Shown: positions 1 through 9,741 of the stretch, one piece after another
How positions within the stretch are numbered: the first letter of the stretch is position 1
Layout: the number at the start of each line of letters is the position of its first letter
DNA from: Ammonifex degensii KC4
Lineage (GTDB): Bacteria > Bacillota > Desulfotomaculia > Desulfotomaculales > Ammonificaceae
Assembly: GCF_000024605.1 (NCBI RefSeq)
Contig: NC_013385.1
Location: 1,502,175 to 1,566,174 of the forward strand
Length of the DNA stretch: 64,000 nucleotides
Direction of reading: 5' to 3'
Notes under the pieces: generated by a model
Database searches by the model: none
What the model was told of the DNA's origin: nothing
What the model saw: only the letters and a program-made list of their open reading frames with translations
Made by a program: the position numbers and the translations under genes

Positions 1-82
1 TCCGGAGCCCGGGCTGGCGCTGGAAGCCAGAAAAGGCGGTGCCGTCATAGGCCACTTTTAGGGCCACGTGCCGTACGGTCAC
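1..82 (-). CDS. truA: tRNA pseudouridine synthase A, 5' end only
   Basis: The window edge leaves only about the first 27 codons. The frame starts with GTG, which overlaps the rplQ stop codon as GTGA, and reads [20 protein letters not shown] followed by QRQPG. The YDGT-FxGFQRQP segment is the conserved N-terminal signature of TruA, which makes pseudouridines 38-40 in the tRNA anticodon arm. The catalytic Asp lies beyond the edge. Translational coupling to rplQ makes it the last visible member of the ribosomal superoperon. The family call is firm, but the rest of the gene cannot be judged here. Confidence 0.85.
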   Translation of the reverse strand, partial: MTVRHVALKVAYDGTAFSGFQRQPGLR

Positions 83-420
83 ACCAACTCCACCAACACC
101 AACTCGGCCGCATCCCCCCGGCGGTGCTCCAGCCGCAGTATCCTGGTGTAGCCACCGGCGCGGTCGGCATAGCGGGGAGCTATCTGATTGAAGAGCTTGC
201 GCACCACTTCTTCATCGTAGATGTAGCGCAGCGCCTGGCGGCGCGCCGTCAGATCCCCTCGCTTAGCAAGAGTTACCAGCCGGTCCGCCAGCGAGCGCAA
301 CTCTTTGGCCCGGGGAGCAGTGGTGGTTATCCTGCCTTCCCGGAAAAGCGAGGTCACCAGGTTGCGCAGCAGCGCCTGCCGGTGCCCCGACTTAACTCCC
401 AGCTTCCGGTAACCGCCCAT
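79..420 (-). CDS. rplQ: 50S ribosomal protein L17
   Basis: A 113-residue protein of normal bacterial L17 length. It opens with [20 protein letters not shown], the diagnostic L17 N-terminus with the HR.ALLRNL.T.L block, and ends with the family's E-LVLVELV tail. L17 binds 23S rRNA near the exit tunnel. The gene starts 3 bp after the rpoA stop and overlaps the truA start. This rpoA-rplQ-truA order is the usual end of the alpha operon in Firmicutes. Confidence 0.98.
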   Translation of the reverse strand: MGGYRKLGVKSGHRQALLRNLVTSLFREGRITTTAPRAKELRSLADRLVTLAKRGDLTARRQALRYIYDEEVVRKLFNQIAPRYADRAGGYTRILRLEHRRGDAAELVLVELV

Positions 421-423
421 TAT

Positions 424-1383
424 TTATTTCCCTCCTTCCTCACTACTCGGCTTCAGAGAAAGCCCCAGTTCGGCCAGCTTCTGCTTAACCTCCTCCAGCG
501 ACTTCTTGCCCAAGTTCCTCACTTTCATCATTTCCTCTTCCGTGCGCTGGGTGAGGTCCAGAATGGTGTTTATCCCTGCCCGCTTGAGGCAGTTGTAGGA
601 GCGCACGGAAAGATCGAGCTCCTCTATGGGCATCTCCAGCAATCGGTTCTTGTTGTCCTCTTCTTTCTCCACCATGATCTTTTCCAGGTGCCCGGTGCTG
701 GTACTCAGCCCGGTCAGCAACTGGAAGTGCTCGCAGAGGATGCGGGCGGCCAGGCTCACCGCCTCCTCCGGGCGCACGCAACCGTTGGTCCATACTTCTA
801 AGATGAGCCGGTCGTAATCGGCGTTCTGCCCCACCCAGGCGTTCTCCACCCGGTAGTTCACCTTTTTCACCGGGCTGAAGTCGGCGTCGACCGGTATGGC
901 CCCGATAACGTGGTCGTGGCGCTGCCGGTCCGCCGGCACGTAGCCCCGGCCGCGCCGCACCGTCATCTCCATGAAGAGCCGGCCTTCAGGCGCCAGGCTG
1001 GCGATGTAGTGGTCGGGGTTGAGGATCTCCACGTCCGCGTCGGCGATGATGTCGCGGGCCCGCACCTCCCTCTCCCCGGCGGCCTCGATGCGGAGTATCC
1101 GCTCTTCATCGGTGTGCATCCTTATCTTCAAGCCCCGCAGGTTGAGAATAATTTCTACCACGTCCTCCCGCACGCCGGGCAGGGTGGAGAACTCGTGCAG
1201 CACCCCTTCGATCTTGACCATGGTCACGGCGGCTCCGGGTATGGAAGAAAGGAGTACCCGGCGCAGGGCATTACCCAGCGTTATCCCGTAGCCACGGACC
1301 AAGGGCTCTATCACAAACCGACCGTAATCTCCGGTCGGCGCCAGGGAATCGACCGAAACCCTCGGTTTTTCAATCCCGAGCAT
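424..1383 (-). CDS. rpoA: DNA-directed RNA polymerase alpha subunit
   Basis: 319 residues. The N-terminal assembly domain (about 1-230) carries the [18 protein letters not shown] dimerisation and beta-binding region. After a charged linker, the C-terminal domain (about 250-310) has the helix-hairpin-helix core with [11 protein letters not shown] that contacts UP elements and activators. Alpha dimers seed assembly of the polymerase whose beta and beta-prime genes are encoded about 20 kb upstream in the same window. It is followed closely by rplQ and preceded by rpsD with a 30-bp gap, the standard alpha operon order. Confidence 0.99.
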   Translation of the reverse strand: MLGIEKPRVSVDSLAPTGDYGRFVIEPLVRGYGITLGNALRRVLLSSIPGAAVTMVKIEGVLHEFSTLPGVREDVVEIILNLRGLKIRMHTDEERILRIEAAGEREVRARDIIADADVEILNPDHYIASLAPEGRLFMEMTVRRGRGYVPADRQRHDHVIGAIPVDADFSPVKKVNYRVENAWVGQNADYDRLILEVWTNGCVRPEEAVSLAARILCEHFQLLTGLSTSTGHLEKIMVEKEEDNKNRLLEMPIEELDLSVRSYNCLKRAGINTILDLTQRTEEEMMKVRNLGKKSLEEVKQKLAELGLSLKPSSEEGGK

Positions 1384-1413
1384 ACGAAGCCCCCTTTGAA
1401 AGTAAAGCTTCCA

Positions 1414-2040
1414 TTAGCGGGAATAGAGCTCCACGATCAGGTGCTCCTTCACCGGTACGTCTATCTGATCTCGGGTCGGGAAGGCCAGCACTTCTCCTAT
1501 CGCTTCGTTGGGATCGTAGCGCAACCAAGGCGGAGGATTATTCTGGGCCGCGCGCTCCAGCAACTCCTGGATCCGGGGCGACTCCTTGGACCGGGGATCA
1601 AAAGAGATCTTATCCCCCACCTCGACCAGATAGGAAGGAATGTCTACCCGCCGCCCGTTCACCAGGATGTGCCCGTGCCGCACGAGCTGGCGCGCTTCCG
1701 CCCGCGAAGCCGCCATGCCCAGACGGTAGACCACGTTATCCAGCCGCCGCTCCAGCAAGCGCAGCAAGTTTTCTCCCGTCAGGCCTTTTTGCCGCTCCGC
1801 CTGGGCAAAATAATTGCGGAACTGGGCCTCCAGCACGCCGTAGATACGCTTGGCCTTCTGTTTCTCCCGCAGCTGCATGGCGTACTCCGTCATCTTCCGG
1901 CGCACCCGCCCGTGCTGCCCGGGAGGATAGTTACGGCGTTCCAGAGCGCACTTGCTCGTGTAGCAGCGATCGCCCTTGAGGTAAAGCTTTATTCCTTCCC
2001 GGCGGCAAAGCCGGCATCTCGGTCCCGTGTAGCGTGCCAT
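1414..2040 (-). CDS. rpsD: 30S ribosomal protein S4
   Basis: 208 residues: an N-terminal [16 protein letters not shown] segment followed by an S4 RNA-binding domain (about 99-160, [10 protein letters not shown]...[11 protein letters not shown]). Cysteines 9, 12, 26 and 31 form the zinc-knuckle set of the C+ (zinc-binding) form of S4. S4 is a primary 16S rRNA binder and, in many bacteria, the translational autoregulator of this operon. A leader-type regulatory site was not recognised here. It sits between rpsK and rpoA as expected. Confidence 0.98.
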   Translation of the reverse strand: MARYTGPRCRLCRREGIKLYLKGDRCYTSKCALERRNYPPGQHGRVRRKMTEYAMQLREKQKAKRIYGVLEAQFRNYFAQAERQKGLTGENLLRLLERRLDNVVYRLGMAASRAEARQLVRHGHILVNGRRVDIPSYLVEVGDKISFDPRSKESPRIQELLERAAQNNPPPWLRYDPNEAIGEVLAFPTRDQIDVPVKEHLIVELYSR

Positions 2041-2066
2041 GACTCCTTTTCACCTCCTCCTCGTTT

Positions 2067-2453
2067 TTACACCCGGCGGCGCTTGGGCGGACGGCAGCCG
2101 TTGTGCGGCACCGGAGTTACGTCCTTGATAAGGCTTACCTGCAACCCCGCCGCCTGCAAGGAACGGATGGCTGCCTCGCGGCCCGAACCCGGCCCTTTAA
2201 CCAGCACCGCCACTTCACGCACACCGTACTCCATGGCTTCCTTGGCTGCACGCTCGGCCGCCAGCTGAGCCGCGAAGGGGGTGCCTTTACGCGTTCCCTG
2301 GAAGCCCACCGTGCCTCCGCTGGCCCAGGCAATAGTATTCCCCTGAAGGTCAGTAATGGTAACGATGGTATTATTGAAGGTGGACTTGATGTGTGCCACC
2401 GCCTTTTCCACTATGCGCCGCTCTTTCTTTTTGGCCCGTGTCTTGCGTGCCAT
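2067..2453 (-). CDS. rpsK: 30S ribosomal protein S11
   Basis: 128 residues with the S11 signatures: [15 protein letters not shown] near residue 25 and the C-terminal [18 protein letters not shown] tail. S11 forms part of the 30S platform at the mRNA exit site. The N-terminus is lysine- and arginine-rich ([13 protein letters not shown]), typical for the Firmicute form. It lies in the rpsM-rpsK-rpsD-rpoA string with short gaps. Confidence 0.99.
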   Translation of the reverse strand: MARKTRAKKKERRIVEKAVAHIKSTFNNTIVTITDLQGNTIAWASGGTVGFQGTRKGTPFAAQLAAERAAKEAMEYGVREVAVLVKGPGSGREAAIRSLQAAGLQVSLIKDVTPVPHNGCRPPKRRRV

Positions 2454-2475
2454 AAAATTTCCCTTTCCCCCTTAC

Positions 2476-2847
2476 TTACTTTTTCCTCTTAACACCTACC
2501 GTACGCCGCGGCCCTTTGCGGGTACGAGCATTGGTGCGGGTGCGCTGACCGCGCACGGGCAAGCCCCTTATGTGGCGAATACCCCGGTAGCACCTGATGT
2601 CGATGAGCCGCCGGATATTCATCGCTATCTCCCGGCGCAGGTCACCCTCCACCTTGTACTCCTTGTCGATCACTTCACGGATGCGGGCTATTTCGTCCTC
2701 CGTCAAGTCTTTAACCCGCGTATCGGGGTTGACCCCGGTCTTTTCCAGGATCTTCTTGGCCGAAGACCGGCCTATGCCGTAAATATAGGTGAGGGCTATC
2801 TCCACCCGCTTGTCCTTGGGAAGGTCCACTCCCGCTATGCGTGCCAA
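2476..2847 (-). CDS. rpsM: 30S ribosomal protein S13
   Basis: 123 residues. It begins [20 protein letters not shown] and carries the IYGIG helix-hairpin-helix (about residues 22-32). The basic tail [20 protein letters not shown] reaches toward the P-site tRNA. Length and all motifs are standard. A strong SD-like AGGAGGTG precedes the ATG. First gene of the alpha-operon block, just downstream of rpmJ. Confidence 0.99.
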   Translation of the reverse strand: MARIAGVDLPKDKRVEIALTYIYGIGRSSAKKILEKTGVNPDTRVKDLTEDEIARIREVIDKEYKVEGDLRREIAMNIRRLIDIRCYRGIRHIRGLPVRGQRTRTNARTRKGPRRTVGVKRKK

Positions 2848-2864
2848 GCTCCATCACCTCCTTC

Positions 2865-2978
2865 TTATCCTTGCCGCTGCTTGTGCTTGGGGTTGACGCA
2901 GATGACCATAACCTTGCCCTTGCGCCGGATGATCTTGCACTTCTCGCAGATCACCTTGACCGAAGGCCTAACCTTCAT
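2865..2978 (-). CDS. rpmJ: 50S ribosomal protein L36
   Basis: A 37-codon gene read directly from the sequence. The product starts [20 protein letters not shown], continues [17 protein letters not shown], and ends at TAA. Cys11, Cys14, Cys27 and His32 make the C3H zinc ribbon of the C+ form of L36. Position between infA and rpmM-family S13 is the canonical one. The zinc-containing form fits the zinc-type S4 and S14 nearby. Confidence 0.97.
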   Translation of the reverse strand: MKVRPSVKVICEKCKIIRRKGKVMVICVNPKHKQRQG

Positions 2979-3019
2979 CTTTAAAACCCCCTTCCGTCTC
3001 TAAACAAAACAAACCTCTC

Positions 3020-3043
3020 CTTTCCTACCGCCCGGTAGGAAAG
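3020..3043 (-). promoter_or_regulatory. Intercistronic hairpin between infA and rpmJ
   Basis: A perfect 10-bp inverted repeat (3020-3029 with 3034-3043, ctttcctacc / ggtaggaaag) around a 4-nt loop in the 92-bp gap between infA and rpmJ. In the transcribed direction it is followed by a purine stretch and then TTTGTTTTGTTT after about 8 nt, so it is not a classic terminator. It could be an mRNA processing or stability hairpin, or a weak attenuator. The structure is seen directly; its function is inferred. Confidence 0.45.
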
Positions 3044-3070
3044 AAAACCTCCTCTTCCGGCGCCACGCCT

Positions 3071-3289
3071 TTACTTGAAGCGGTAGACGATGCGCCCCCG
3101 GGTCAAGTCGTAAGGAGAAAGCTCCACCAGCACCCGGTCCCCGGGCAGGATGCGGATGAAGTGCATCCTGATCTTCCCGGAAACGTGCGCCAGGACCTTA
3201 TGCCCGTTAGCCAACTCGACCCGGAACATGGCGTTGGGTAGGGGCTCGATTACCGTGCCCTCCACTTCGATAACGTCCTGCTTCGACAT
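3071..3289 (-). CDS. infA: Translation initiation factor IF-1
   Basis: 72 residues, the exact usual IF-1 length, forming a single OB-fold. Visible signatures are [20 protein letters not shown], the [19 protein letters not shown] core and the ending [11 protein letters not shown]-1 binds the 30S A site during initiation. It lies in the usual Firmicute position before rpmJ and rpsM, downstream of map and a KOW-domain gene. Confidence 0.99.
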   Translation of the reverse strand: MSKQDVIEVEGTVIEPLPNAMFRVELANGHKVLAHVSGKIRMHFIRILPGDRVLVELSPYDLTRGRIVYRFK

Positions 3290-3319
3290 ATGAACCCCCT
3301 TTGTCCTTAAGCTCCCCCT

Positions 3320-3622
3320 TCAGGACTGGGAGATAAGGCGTTCCAGAGCTTCCCTTATCTCCGCGTTGGTGACGCGCTCCCCTTGCTTCAACTTCGCCGC
3401 GATTTCTTCCGCCACTTTAGGGTGAAAACAAAGGTGCTTGATGTTTTTCGGTTTAGGATTTTCTATCCGCCGTATCCGCCCATCCACCACCCGCACGAAG
3501 CGGTCGGATAAAACCTCGTAGATCAAGTAGTAGCGGCCCCGGTCACGGCCGGCCTTGGAACTCACCAGCCGCCCCGGCTCTATACCACAGTTATCGATCG
3601 CTGCCACCTCTGCCACCTCCAT
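3320..3622 (-). CDS. KOW-domain RNA-binding protein (L14e-like)
   Basis: About 100 residues. The core IEPGRLVSSKAGRDRGRYYL is a KOW motif of the kind found in archaeal/eukaryal L14e and in the small KOW proteins that many Clostridia encode between map and infA. The C-terminal half (PKPKNIKHLCFHPKVAEE) is conserved in this group. Function is unproven; the location suggests a ribosome-associated RNA binder. The ATG at 3622 follows the map stop by 4 bp. A GTG at 3607, seven bases after a GGAGGT, is an equally credible start. A longer frame running back into map is unlikely to be used. Confidence 0.8.
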   Translation of the reverse strand: MEVAEVAAIDNCGIEPGRLVSSKAGRDRGRYYLIYEVLSDRFVRVVDGRIRRIENPKPKNIKHLCFHPKVAEEIAAKLKQGERVTNAEIREALERLISQS

Positions 3623-3626
3623 AGCC

Positions 3627-4373
3627 TCAGGGGCGGGTGAGGATCTCCGCCCGCGTCTTACGTACGGCGATGGTGTGCTCAAAGTGGGCGGAAAGACGGC
3701 GGTCTTTGGTCACCACCGTCCAATTGTCCGGCAGCACCTCCACCTCGCAGGTGCCGGCATTGACCATGGGCTCGATGGCCAGGGTCATCCCCTCTTCCAG
3801 CCTCGGCCCCCGGCCTGGGGGACCAAAGTTGGGTACCTGGGGCTCTTCGTGCATCCGCCTGCCTATGCCGTGCCCTACGAAATCCCGGACCACGGAAAAG
3901 CCGTGGCTTTCCACGTAGGTCTGGATGGCGTAGGAGATGTCGCTCAAGCGGTTGCCTGCCACCGCCTTCTCTATCCCCCGGTAGAGGGCTTCCCGAGTAA
4001 CTTCCAACAAGCGAGCCGCTTCCTCGCTTATTTCCCCTACCGGAAAGGTCCAGGCACCGTCGCCGTGGTAGCCTTCTACCTCAGTGCCCACGTCGATGCT
4101 GATTATGTCCCCTTCGCGCAACCGGCGAGGACCGGGAATGCCGTGCACCACTTCTTCGTTTATCGAAGTGCAGATGCTAGCGGGGAAGCCGTAAAGCCCT
4201 TTAAAAGCGGGCTTCGCTCCCTGGCGGCGGATGAACTCCTCCGCCAGAGAGTCGAGTTCCTTAGTGGTCACCCCTGGCCTTATGGCCTTTTCCAGTTCCT
4301 GTAGGGTTAGGGCCACAATGCGCCCCGCCTCCCGCATGTACTGAAGCTCGCGCTCCGACTTACGGTGTATCAT
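3627..4373 (-). CDS. map: Methionine aminopeptidase, type I
   Basis: 248 residues, the type Ia length without N-terminal extension. The pita-bread fold metal ligands are visible in order: [17 protein letters not shown] (two Asp), [13 protein letters not shown] (His), [11 protein letters not shown] (Glu) and HFEHTIAV (Glu in the final strand). It removes the initiator Met from nascent proteins. It follows secY after only 19 bp, so the adk gene that usually separates the two is missing here. Confidence 0.98.
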   Translation of the reverse strand: MIHRKSERELQYMREAGRIVALTLQELEKAIRPGVTTKELDSLAEEFIRRQGAKPAFKGLYGFPASICTSINEEVVHGIPGPRRLREGDIISIDVGTEVEGYHGDGAWTFPVGEISEEAARLLEVTREALYRGIEKAVAGNRLSDISYAIQTYVESHGFSVVRDFVGHGIGRRMHEEPQVPNFGPPGRGPRLEEGMTLAIEPMVNAGTCEVEVLPDNWTVVTKDRRLSAHFEHTIAVRKTRAEILTRP

Positions 4374-4392
4374 CCGCTTCCGCCACCGCTTC

Positions 4393-5652
4393 TTATTTTA
4401 TAAAGCCCTGGTAGCTCCGCATCAAGAGGTGGGCCTCCAGCTGCTTCATCGTCTCCAGCGCCACGCCCACCACAATCAGAAGCGCCGTACCCCCGAAATA
4501 GACATTGGGGATGCGGGTTACGAGGAGCACGAAGTTCGGCAGAATGGCGATAAGCGCCAGGAAAACCGCGCCTACCAGGGTTATCCGGGACATCACCCGG
4601 CTTATGTACTCCGCCGTGGGGCGCCCCGGACGGATACCGGGGATGAAGCCCCCGTACTTTTTGAGGTTATCTGCTATGTCCAGTGGGTTCATGATCACCG
4701 CCGTGTAGAAGTAGGTAAAGCCTATAATTAGAAGCGCATAAATGAACGTATGCCAGAAAGAACCCCAGTGAAACACCCGCAGGAACCAGTCAGCCACCGG
4801 ATGACCCTTAAACCATCCTGCTATCTGCTCCGGCAAGAAGAGGAGCGAGGAGGCGAAGATTACCGGGATAACCCCCGCCATATTTATTCTAAGGGGAAGA
4901 TGGGTACTCTGGCCACCGTAAACCCGCCGTCCCACTATCCGCTTGGGGTACTGCACGGGAATGCGGCGCTGCGCCTCGTTCATGGCCACGATCCCGGCAA
5001 TCACCAGGGCACCGATGACCAGCAACACCAGGATGTTAAACCAGCTAATGGTGCCCGCCTGTAGGTAGCTTATAAGTCGTGCTCCTCCGGCCGGGATCCG
5101 GGAGACGATTCCGGCGAAGATTAAAAGAGAGATGCCGTTGCCGATCCCCTTCTCCGTTATCTGCTCCCCCAACCACATGAGGAACACCGTGCCGGCGGTG
5201 AGGCTTATCGCCACCACCAGGTAGCTTCCCAGGCCAGGGTGGAGCAGGGCGTGGCGCAGGTAAGCGGTCATCCCTAGCGCCTGGATGAAGGCCAGGATCA
5301 CTGTGCCGTAGCGGGTGTACTCGACGATCTTCCTTCTGCCTTCCTCCCCCTCCTTGGCCAGCTGCTCCAGGCGGGGTATAACCACCGTCAGCAGCTGCAT
5401 GATGATGGAGGAGTTAATGTAGGGCACTATGCTCATGGCAAAGATCGAGAAGCTTTTGAAAGCTCCGCCGGAGATGACGTCGAAGAAGCCGAATATCAAC
5501 CCCGACTCTATGAGCCTGGCCACTTCCTGGGGGTTGACCCCAGGCACAGGGATATGCGCCCCCAGGCGGAAGACCAGGAGCAAGGCCAGGGTATAAAGCA
5601 GACGGCTCCTCAACTCCTTAAGCCCCGCGGCTACCCTGAGATTGTTTAGCAT
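4393..5652 (-). CDS. secY: Preprotein translocase subunit SecY
   Basis: 419 residues with ten predicted membrane segments. Hallmarks are the N-terminal [22 protein letters not shown], the plug region after it, [14 protein letters not shown], and the [20 protein letters not shown] loop followed by [13 protein letters not shown]. It forms the protein-conducting channel for SecA-driven export. It overlaps the rplO stop by 7 bp, indicating translational coupling within the spc block. Confidence 0.99.
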   Translation of the reverse strand: MLNNLRVAAGLKELRSRLLYTLALLLVFRLGAHIPVPGVNPQEVARLIESGLIFGFFDVISGGAFKSFSIFAMSIVPYINSSIIMQLLTVVIPRLEQLAKEGEEGRRKIVEYTRYGTVILAFIQALGMTAYLRHALLHPGLGSYLVVAISLTAGTVFLMWLGEQITEKGIGNGISLLIFAGIVSRIPAGGARLISYLQAGTISWFNILVLLVIGALVIAGIVAMNEAQRRIPVQYPKRIVGRRVYGGQSTHLPLRINMAGVIPVIFASSLLFLPEQIAGWFKGHPVADWFLRVFHWGSFWHTFIYALLIIGFTYFYTAVIMNPLDIADNLKKYGGFIPGIRPGRPTAEYISRVMSRITLVGAVFLALIAILPNFVLLVTRIPNVYFGGTALLIVVGVALETMKQLEAHLLMRSYQGFIK

Positions 5653-6095
5653 GTAGCCTCCACCTCAACCCTGCCCCTGGCGGCTTCTATCTTGGCTGCC
5701 GCTCCCTTGCTTACGGCCTCCACCCGCACGGTAAGCGACCGCTTGAGCTCGCCGCTACCCAGAATCTTCACCGGTCCCCGCTTCTTCACCAGGCCCGCCT
5801 TGCGCAAAAGCTCCGAGGTGACCACCGTACCGTCGGGGAAGCGGTTAAGCTTTTCCACGTTCACCACCACGAACTCCTGGCGGAAGGGGTTCCGGAAGCC
5901 GCGCTTGGGCATGCGGCGCACCAGGGGCATCTGCCCTCCTTCAAAGCCGGGACGCACACCGCCACCGGAGCGCGCTTTCTGCCCCTTCTGGCCCCTACCC
6001 GCCGTCTTACCTAAGCCCGAGCCTATACCGCGCCCTTTGCGCACCGGCTCCCGCCGCGAACCCGGCGCCGGGCGCAGCGAAGAAAGATCGAGCAT
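5646..6095 (-). CDS. rplO: 50S ribosomal protein L15
   Basis: 149 residues from the ATG at 6095, which has an AAGGGAG purine tract just upstream and gives the usual [15 protein letters not shown] start. A TTG at 6119 would add eight residues and overlap the rpmD stop, but is less likely. The glycine- and arginine-rich segment [19 protein letters not shown] and the [16 protein letters not shown] motif are diagnostic of L15. It binds 23S rRNA late in 50S assembly. Confidence 0.97.
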   Translation of the reverse strand: MLDLSSLRPAPGSRREPVRKGRGIGSGLGKTAGRGQKGQKARSGGGVRPGFEGGQMPLVRRMPKRGFRNPFRQEFVVVNVEKLNRFPDGTVVTSELLRKAGLVKKRGPVKILGSGELKRSLTVRVEAVSKGAAAKIEAARGRVEVEATC

Positions 6096-6115
6096 CTCTC
6101 CCTTTCCCCCCTTTC

Positions 6116-6298
6116 TCAAACCTCTTCGACCTCCACCAAGTGCCGTACCGCCTCCACCATTCCCCTAACAGCAGGGGTGGCCTCCTTCTCCACCGTCTGG
6201 TGCAGGCGGCGCAGGCCCAGGGCCTTTAAGGTGGCCCGCTGTCTTTCATTAGCCCCTATGTAGCTTCGCTTGAGGGTTATCCGCCAAAGCTTAGCCAT
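6116..6298 (-). CDS. rpmD: 50S ribosomal protein L30
   Basis: 60 residues, the short bacterial L30. The sequence [20 protein letters not shown] followed by [14 protein letters not shown] matches the family throughout (IG...RQ..TL.ALGLR). It is often absent in bacteria with reduced genomes but present here in its usual place between rpsE and rplO, with a 3-bp gap to rpsE. Confidence 0.98.
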   Translation of the reverse strand: MAKLWRITLKRSYIGANERQRATLKALGLRRLHQTVEKEATPAVRGMVEAVRHLVEVEEV

Positions 6299-6301
6299 CG
6301 G

Positions 6302-6823
6302 TTACTCCCTCCCGGAACTGGCCCAACGGTAATCGATCTTGACCCCCCGCAGCCGGGCTACCTGGGCCGGATCCTTAAGCTTCATCAGGGCGTCAAAAGT
6401 GGCGCGAGTCACGTTGTGCGGGTTGTTCGATCCTAGCGACTTGGTGAGAATGTCCTTGATACCTGCCAGCTCCAGGATAGCCCGCACCGCGCCGCCGGCG
6501 ATGACACCTGTTCCGGGCGCAGCGGGCTTCAAGAGCACCTTGCCGGCGCCGTAATGCCCTATCACCTCGTGGGGGATAGTGGTGCCCACTATGGGTACCT
6601 TTATGAGGTTTTTCTTGGCGTCCTCGATCCCCTTACGGATGGCCTCCGGCACTTCCGCCGCTTTGCCCAGGCCCGCGCCCACGTGCCCCTGCCCGTCACC
6701 CACAATCACCAGCACGGAGAAAGTAAAGCGCCTTCCTCCCTTGACCACCTTGGCGCAACGCCTGATGGAGACTACCCTTTCCGTAAGTTCCAGCTTGCTG
6801 GCATCTATTTCTTGCTGGGCCAC
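6302..6823 (-). CDS. rpsE: 30S ribosomal protein S5
   Basis: 173 residues. An N-terminal double-stranded RNA-binding domain (about 12-75, [39 protein letters not shown]) precedes a C-terminal domain with [19 protein letters not shown] and [13 protein letters not shown]5 lies at the mRNA entry site and affects decoding fidelity. Standard length and position between rplR and rpmD. Confidence 0.99.
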   Translation of the reverse strand: MAQQEIDASKLELTERVVSIRRCAKVVKGGRRFTFSVLVIVGDGQGHVGAGLGKAAEVPEAIRKGIEDAKKNLIKVPIVGTTIPHEVIGHYGAGKVLLKPAAPGTGVIAGGAVRAILELAGIKDILTKSLGSNNPHNVTRATFDALMKLKDPAQVARLRGVKIDYRWASSGRE

Positions 6824-6841
6824 TACCTTCCCTCCTTCCGA

Positions 6842-7207
6842 CTAAAATTCCAAGCCGCCCTCGCGCGCCGCCTCGGCCAGCGCCTTCACGCGCCCATGGT
6901 ACTTGTAGCCGGCGCGATCGAAGACCACTTTGGTTATCCCTTTGGCCCGAGCCTTTTCCGCCAAGAGCCTGCCTACCGCCGCCGCTCCCTCCACGTTGCC
7001 GCCGTTGATCTTGCCCCGCAATTCAGGGGACAGGGAGGAAGCGGACACCAGCGTCACTCCCCGATCGTCATCGATTATCTGAGCGTAGATGTGCTTCAAG
7101 CTCCGGAAGACGTTAAGCCGCGGGCGCTCGGCCGTGCCGTGGATCTTCTTGCGCACCCGCAGGCGTCTCTTTTCCCGTTGCTCTCTCCGGTTCACCTGCT
7201 TCGGCAC
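6842..7207 (-). CDS. rplR: 50S ribosomal protein L18
   Basis: 121 residues with the L18 signatures [30 protein letters not shown] and the C-terminal [25 protein letters not shown]18 binds 5S rRNA with L5. A GTG start at 7207 follows GGGGGGAG with a seven-base spacer. Sits between rplF and rpsE as usual. Confidence 0.98.
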   Translation of the reverse strand: MPKQVNRREQREKRRLRVRKKIHGTAERPRLNVFRSLKHIYAQIIDDDRGVTLVSASSLSPELRGKINGGNVEGAAAVGRLLAEKARAKGITKVVFDRAGYKYHGRVKALAEAAREGGLEF

Positions 7208-7222
7208 GTCCCTACTCCCCCC

Positions 7223-7771
7223 TTACTTCTTGCCCTTACCGGCGGTCTTACCCGCCTTGTGGCGTATGACTTCTCCTTCGTACCGGATCCCCTTACCCTT
7301 ATAGGGCTCCGGCTTGCGTATGCTGCGGATCTTGGCGGCCAGCTGGCCCACCTGCTCCTTGTCCAGGCCCTTTACCACGATCTTGTTAGGGGCAGGGACC
7401 TCGATTTCGATTCCCGGCGGCGGCTCGATTTCCACCGGGTGCGAGTAACCCACGCTTAAGACCAGCTTGTTGCCCTGCTTGGCGGCACGGTAACCCACGC
7501 CCACTATCTCCAGGGAGCGGCTCCACCCCTGGGTAACCCCCAGGATCATGTTGTTGAGGAGCGTGCGGCTGAGCCCGTGGAGGGCCTTGTCGCGGGGTTC
7601 GTCGGAGCGGCGGTGCACCACCAGCTGCCGGTCCTGCTTCTCTATCCACACCCCTTCCGGGAACTCCCGCTCCAGCCTCCCCTTAGGACCCTTGACCGCC
7701 ACGCGGTTGCCTTCGATGACCACTTCTACTCCTTCCGGAATGGGAACCGGTTTTTTACCAATCCGCGACAT
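7223..7771 (-). CDS. rplF: 50S ribosomal protein L6
   Basis: 182 residues made of two similar L6 domains. It starts [17 protein letters not shown] and ends with the [20 protein letters not shown] signature of the second domain. L6 is at the base of the L7/L12 stalk near the sarcin-ricin loop. The C-terminus is lysine-rich. Position between rpsH and rplR is canonical. Confidence 0.99.
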   Translation of the reverse strand: MSRIGKKPVPIPEGVEVVIEGNRVAVKGPKGRLEREFPEGVWIEKQDRQLVVHRRSDEPRDKALHGLSRTLLNNMILGVTQGWSRSLEIVGVGYRAAKQGNKLVLSVGYSHPVEIEPPPGIEIEVPAPNKIVVKGLDKEQVGQLAAKIRSIRKPEPYKGKGIRYEGEVIRHKAGKTAGKGKK

Positions 7772-7790
7772 AAAACCTCCTCCTCAAAGT

Positions 7791-8195
7791 TTACCATACG
7801 TAACAGATTACTTCGCCGCCCACGCCCAGCTTGCGGGCCTGCTTGTCGGTCATGATCCCCTTAGAGGTAGAAAGAATGGCGATCCCTAATCCCCCCAAGA
7901 CCCGGGGGATCTGGTCTTTCCGCACGTAGACCCGCCGTCCCGGCTTGGAGATGCGCTTGAGCCCGGTTATCACCCGCTCCCGGTTGGGACCGTACTTCAG
8001 GTAGATGCGGATGATGCCCTGCTTGCCGTCCTCGATGACCTCGTAATCCTTGATGAAGCCCTCCTCCTTGAGGATGGAGGCCAGGGCGATCTTTATCTTG
8101 GAAGCCGGGATTTCCACCGTGCTGTGGTAGACCATATTAGCGTTCCTTATACGTGTCAGGAAATCGGCTATGGGATCGGTCATTACCACGGCCAA
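7791..8195 (-). CDS. rpsH: 30S ribosomal protein S8
   Basis: 134 residues from a TTG at 8195 that lies six bases after AGGGGG. The internal ATG at 8183 gives the shorter [16 protein letters not shown] start and is less well spaced. The C-terminal [21 protein letters not shown] and EVICYVW signatures are diagnostic. S8 is a primary 16S rRNA binder and the known translational regulator of the spc operon in E. coli; the equivalent target was not identified here. Confidence 0.97.
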   Translation of the reverse strand: MAVVMTDPIADFLTRIRNANMVYHSTVEIPASKIKIALASILKEEGFIKDYEVIEDGKQGIIRIYLKYGPNRERVITGLKRISKPGRRVYVRKDQIPRVLGGLGIAILSTSKGIMTDKQARKLGVGGEVICYVW

Positions 8196-8211
8196 AGCTT
8201 ACCCCCTTTCC

Positions 8212-8397
8212 TTACCAACTCGCCTTGCGGATCCCCGGTATCGCGCCCTCATAGCAGAGCTTGCGGAAGCAAAGACGGCACACGCCGAACTTCCGCATGT
8301 AAGCCCGGGGACGGCCGCAAAGCTTGCAACGGTTATAAGCCCGCACCTTGAACTTGGGCGGGCGCTGCGCCTTTACTACCAAAGCTTTGCGTGCCAA
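8212..8397 (-). CDS. rpsZ: 30S ribosomal protein S14, zinc type (S14Z)
   Basis: 61 residues, the short C+ form of S14. Cys24-x2-Cys27 and Cys40-x2-Cys43 ([20 protein letters not shown], then RLC) form the zinc site. The frame is open further upstream, but the TTG at 8397, eight bases after GGAGG, gives the standard (M)[10 protein letters not shown] start. S14 helps build the 30S head. Lies between rplE and rpsH as in other Firmicutes. Confidence 0.97.
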   Translation of the reverse strand: MARKALVVKAQRPPKFKVRAYNRCKLCGRPRAYMRKFGVCRLCFRKLCYEGAIPGIRKASW

Positions 8398-8416
8398 GGG
8401 ACCACCCTCCTTTCTT

Positions 8417-8968
8417 TCAGGCTGCCCGGAAGGGCATACCCAAAAGGCGTAAGAGTTCCCGCGCTTCTTCATCGGTCTCCGCCGAAGTAACTATGGTTAT
8501 GTCCATGCCCCTTATCTTGTCTACCTTGTCGTAGTCGATCTCCGGGAAGATGATCTGTTCCTTAAGCCCTAAAGTGTAGTTCCCCCGGCCGTCGAAAGAG
8601 CGGGGGGAGACTCCCCGGAAGTCGCGCACCCGGGGCAAAACGATGTTTATGAGCTTGTCAAGGAAGTCGTACATCCGGTGCCCCCGCAAGGTGACCTTAG
8701 CCCCGATGGGCATTCCCGCCCGCAGCTTGAAACCAGCAATGGAACGCTTAGCCCGGGTGATGAGGGGCATCTGCCCCGTTATGGCCTTGAGGTCCTCCAC
8801 CGCCGCATCGATCACCTTGGGGTTCTGCACCGCCTCGCCCAGCCCCATGTTGATGACGATCTTGATGAGCTTGGGGACTTCCATCACGTTCTTGTACCCG
8901 AACTTTTCCATGAGGGCCGGTACGACTTCCTCCTGGTACTTCTTCTTCAATCGCGGTACATAGGCCAC
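8417..8968 (-). CDS. rplE: 50S ribosomal protein L5
   Basis: 183 residues from a GTG at 8968, preceded by GGAGGAAG. This gives the usual start [19 protein letters not shown] and the typical length of about 180; the upstream open frame is not needed. Signatures are [27 protein letters not shown] and the [20 protein letters not shown] loop. L5 binds 5S rRNA and contacts the P-site tRNA. Confidence 0.98.
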   Translation of the reverse strand: MAYVPRLKKKYQEEVVPALMEKFGYKNVMEVPKLIKIVINMGLGEAVQNPKVIDAAVEDLKAITGQMPLITRAKRSIAGFKLRAGMPIGAKVTLRGHRMYDFLDKLINIVLPRVRDFRGVSPRSFDGRGNYTLGLKEQIIFPEIDYDKVDKIRGMDITIVTSAETDEEARELLRLLGMPFRAA

Positions 8969-9004
8969 GGTAAACTTCCTCCTCCCTTCTTCCCGCCGCA
9001 TCCT

Positions 9005-9328
9005 CTAGTCGATGGGCTCCCCACACTTCTTGCAGACCCGGACCTTCTTGCCCTCCGGCAAGATCCGGTGCCCTACCCGTGTGGGACGGCCGCACTTGGT
9101 GCAGACCAGCATGACATTGGAGGCGTGAATGGGCGCCTCCTTTTCGATGATGCCCCCTTGGGGAAACTGGCGCGTGGGCCGCATGTGGCGCTTGACTATA
9201 TTGACCTTTTCCACGATCACCCGCTGCTCTTCGGGTATGACCCGCAGCACCTTACCCTTTTTCCCGGCGTCCTTACCAGTAAGGACCAGCACGGTATCTC
9301 CCTTTTTGACGTGCACCTTTCCTTTCAT
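9005..9328 (-). CDS. rplX: 50S ribosomal protein L24
   Basis: 107 residues with an N-terminal KOW domain ([20 protein letters not shown], residues 8-27). Its C-terminal half carries Cys76-x2-Cys79 and Cys99-x2-Cys102 ([12 protein letters not shown]...RVCKKCG), the zinc-ribbon form common in Firmicutes. L24 starts 50S assembly by binding the 5' domain of 23S rRNA. Located between rplN and rplE. Confidence 0.99.
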   Translation of the reverse strand: MKGKVHVKKGDTVLVLTGKDAGKKGKVLRVIPEEQRVIVEKVNIVKRHMRPTRQFPQGGIIEKEAPIHASNVMLVCTKCGRPTRVGHRILPEGKKVRVCKKCGEPID

Positions 9329-9341
9329 CTGCCAAGCCTCC

Positions 9342-9710
9342 TTAAAGCACTTCCGGAGCCAGGGAGATGATCTTCATGAACTCTTTCTCCCTGAGTTCCC
9401 GCGCCACCGGCCCGAATATCCGCGTGCCCCGGGGGCTCTTGTCGTCTCTTATAATGACCGCCGCGTTCTCGTCAAACTTGATGTAGGAGCCGTCGGGGCG
9501 CCTTACCTCCTTCTTGGTCCGCACCACCACGGCCTTGACTACGTCCCCTTTCTTGACTATCCCGCCCGGCGTGGCTTCCTTCACCGAAGCCACGATGATG
9601 TCCCCCAGGCTGGCGTAGCGGCGGGAAGAACCTCCCAAAACTCTTATGCACATGATCTTTTTGGCGCCGGTGTTATCGGCCACGTTGAGCATGGTGCTTA
9701 CCCGAATCAT
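9342..9710 (-). CDS. rplN: 50S ribosomal protein L14
   Basis: 122 residues, the invariant family length. It begins [20 protein letters not shown] and includes the [28 protein letters not shown] core and the [13 protein letters not shown] signature. L14 forms part of the intersubunit bridge. First gene of the spc block. Confidence 0.99.
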   Translation of the reverse strand: MIRVSTMLNVADNTGAKKIMCIRVLGGSSRRYASLGDIIVASVKEATPGGIVKKGDVVKAVVVRTKKEVRRPDGSYIKFDENAAVIIRDDKSPRGTRIFGPVARELREKEFMKIISLAPEVL

Positions 9711-9741
9711 AACCAGAACTCCCTCCTTCCGTCGAAAGCTT

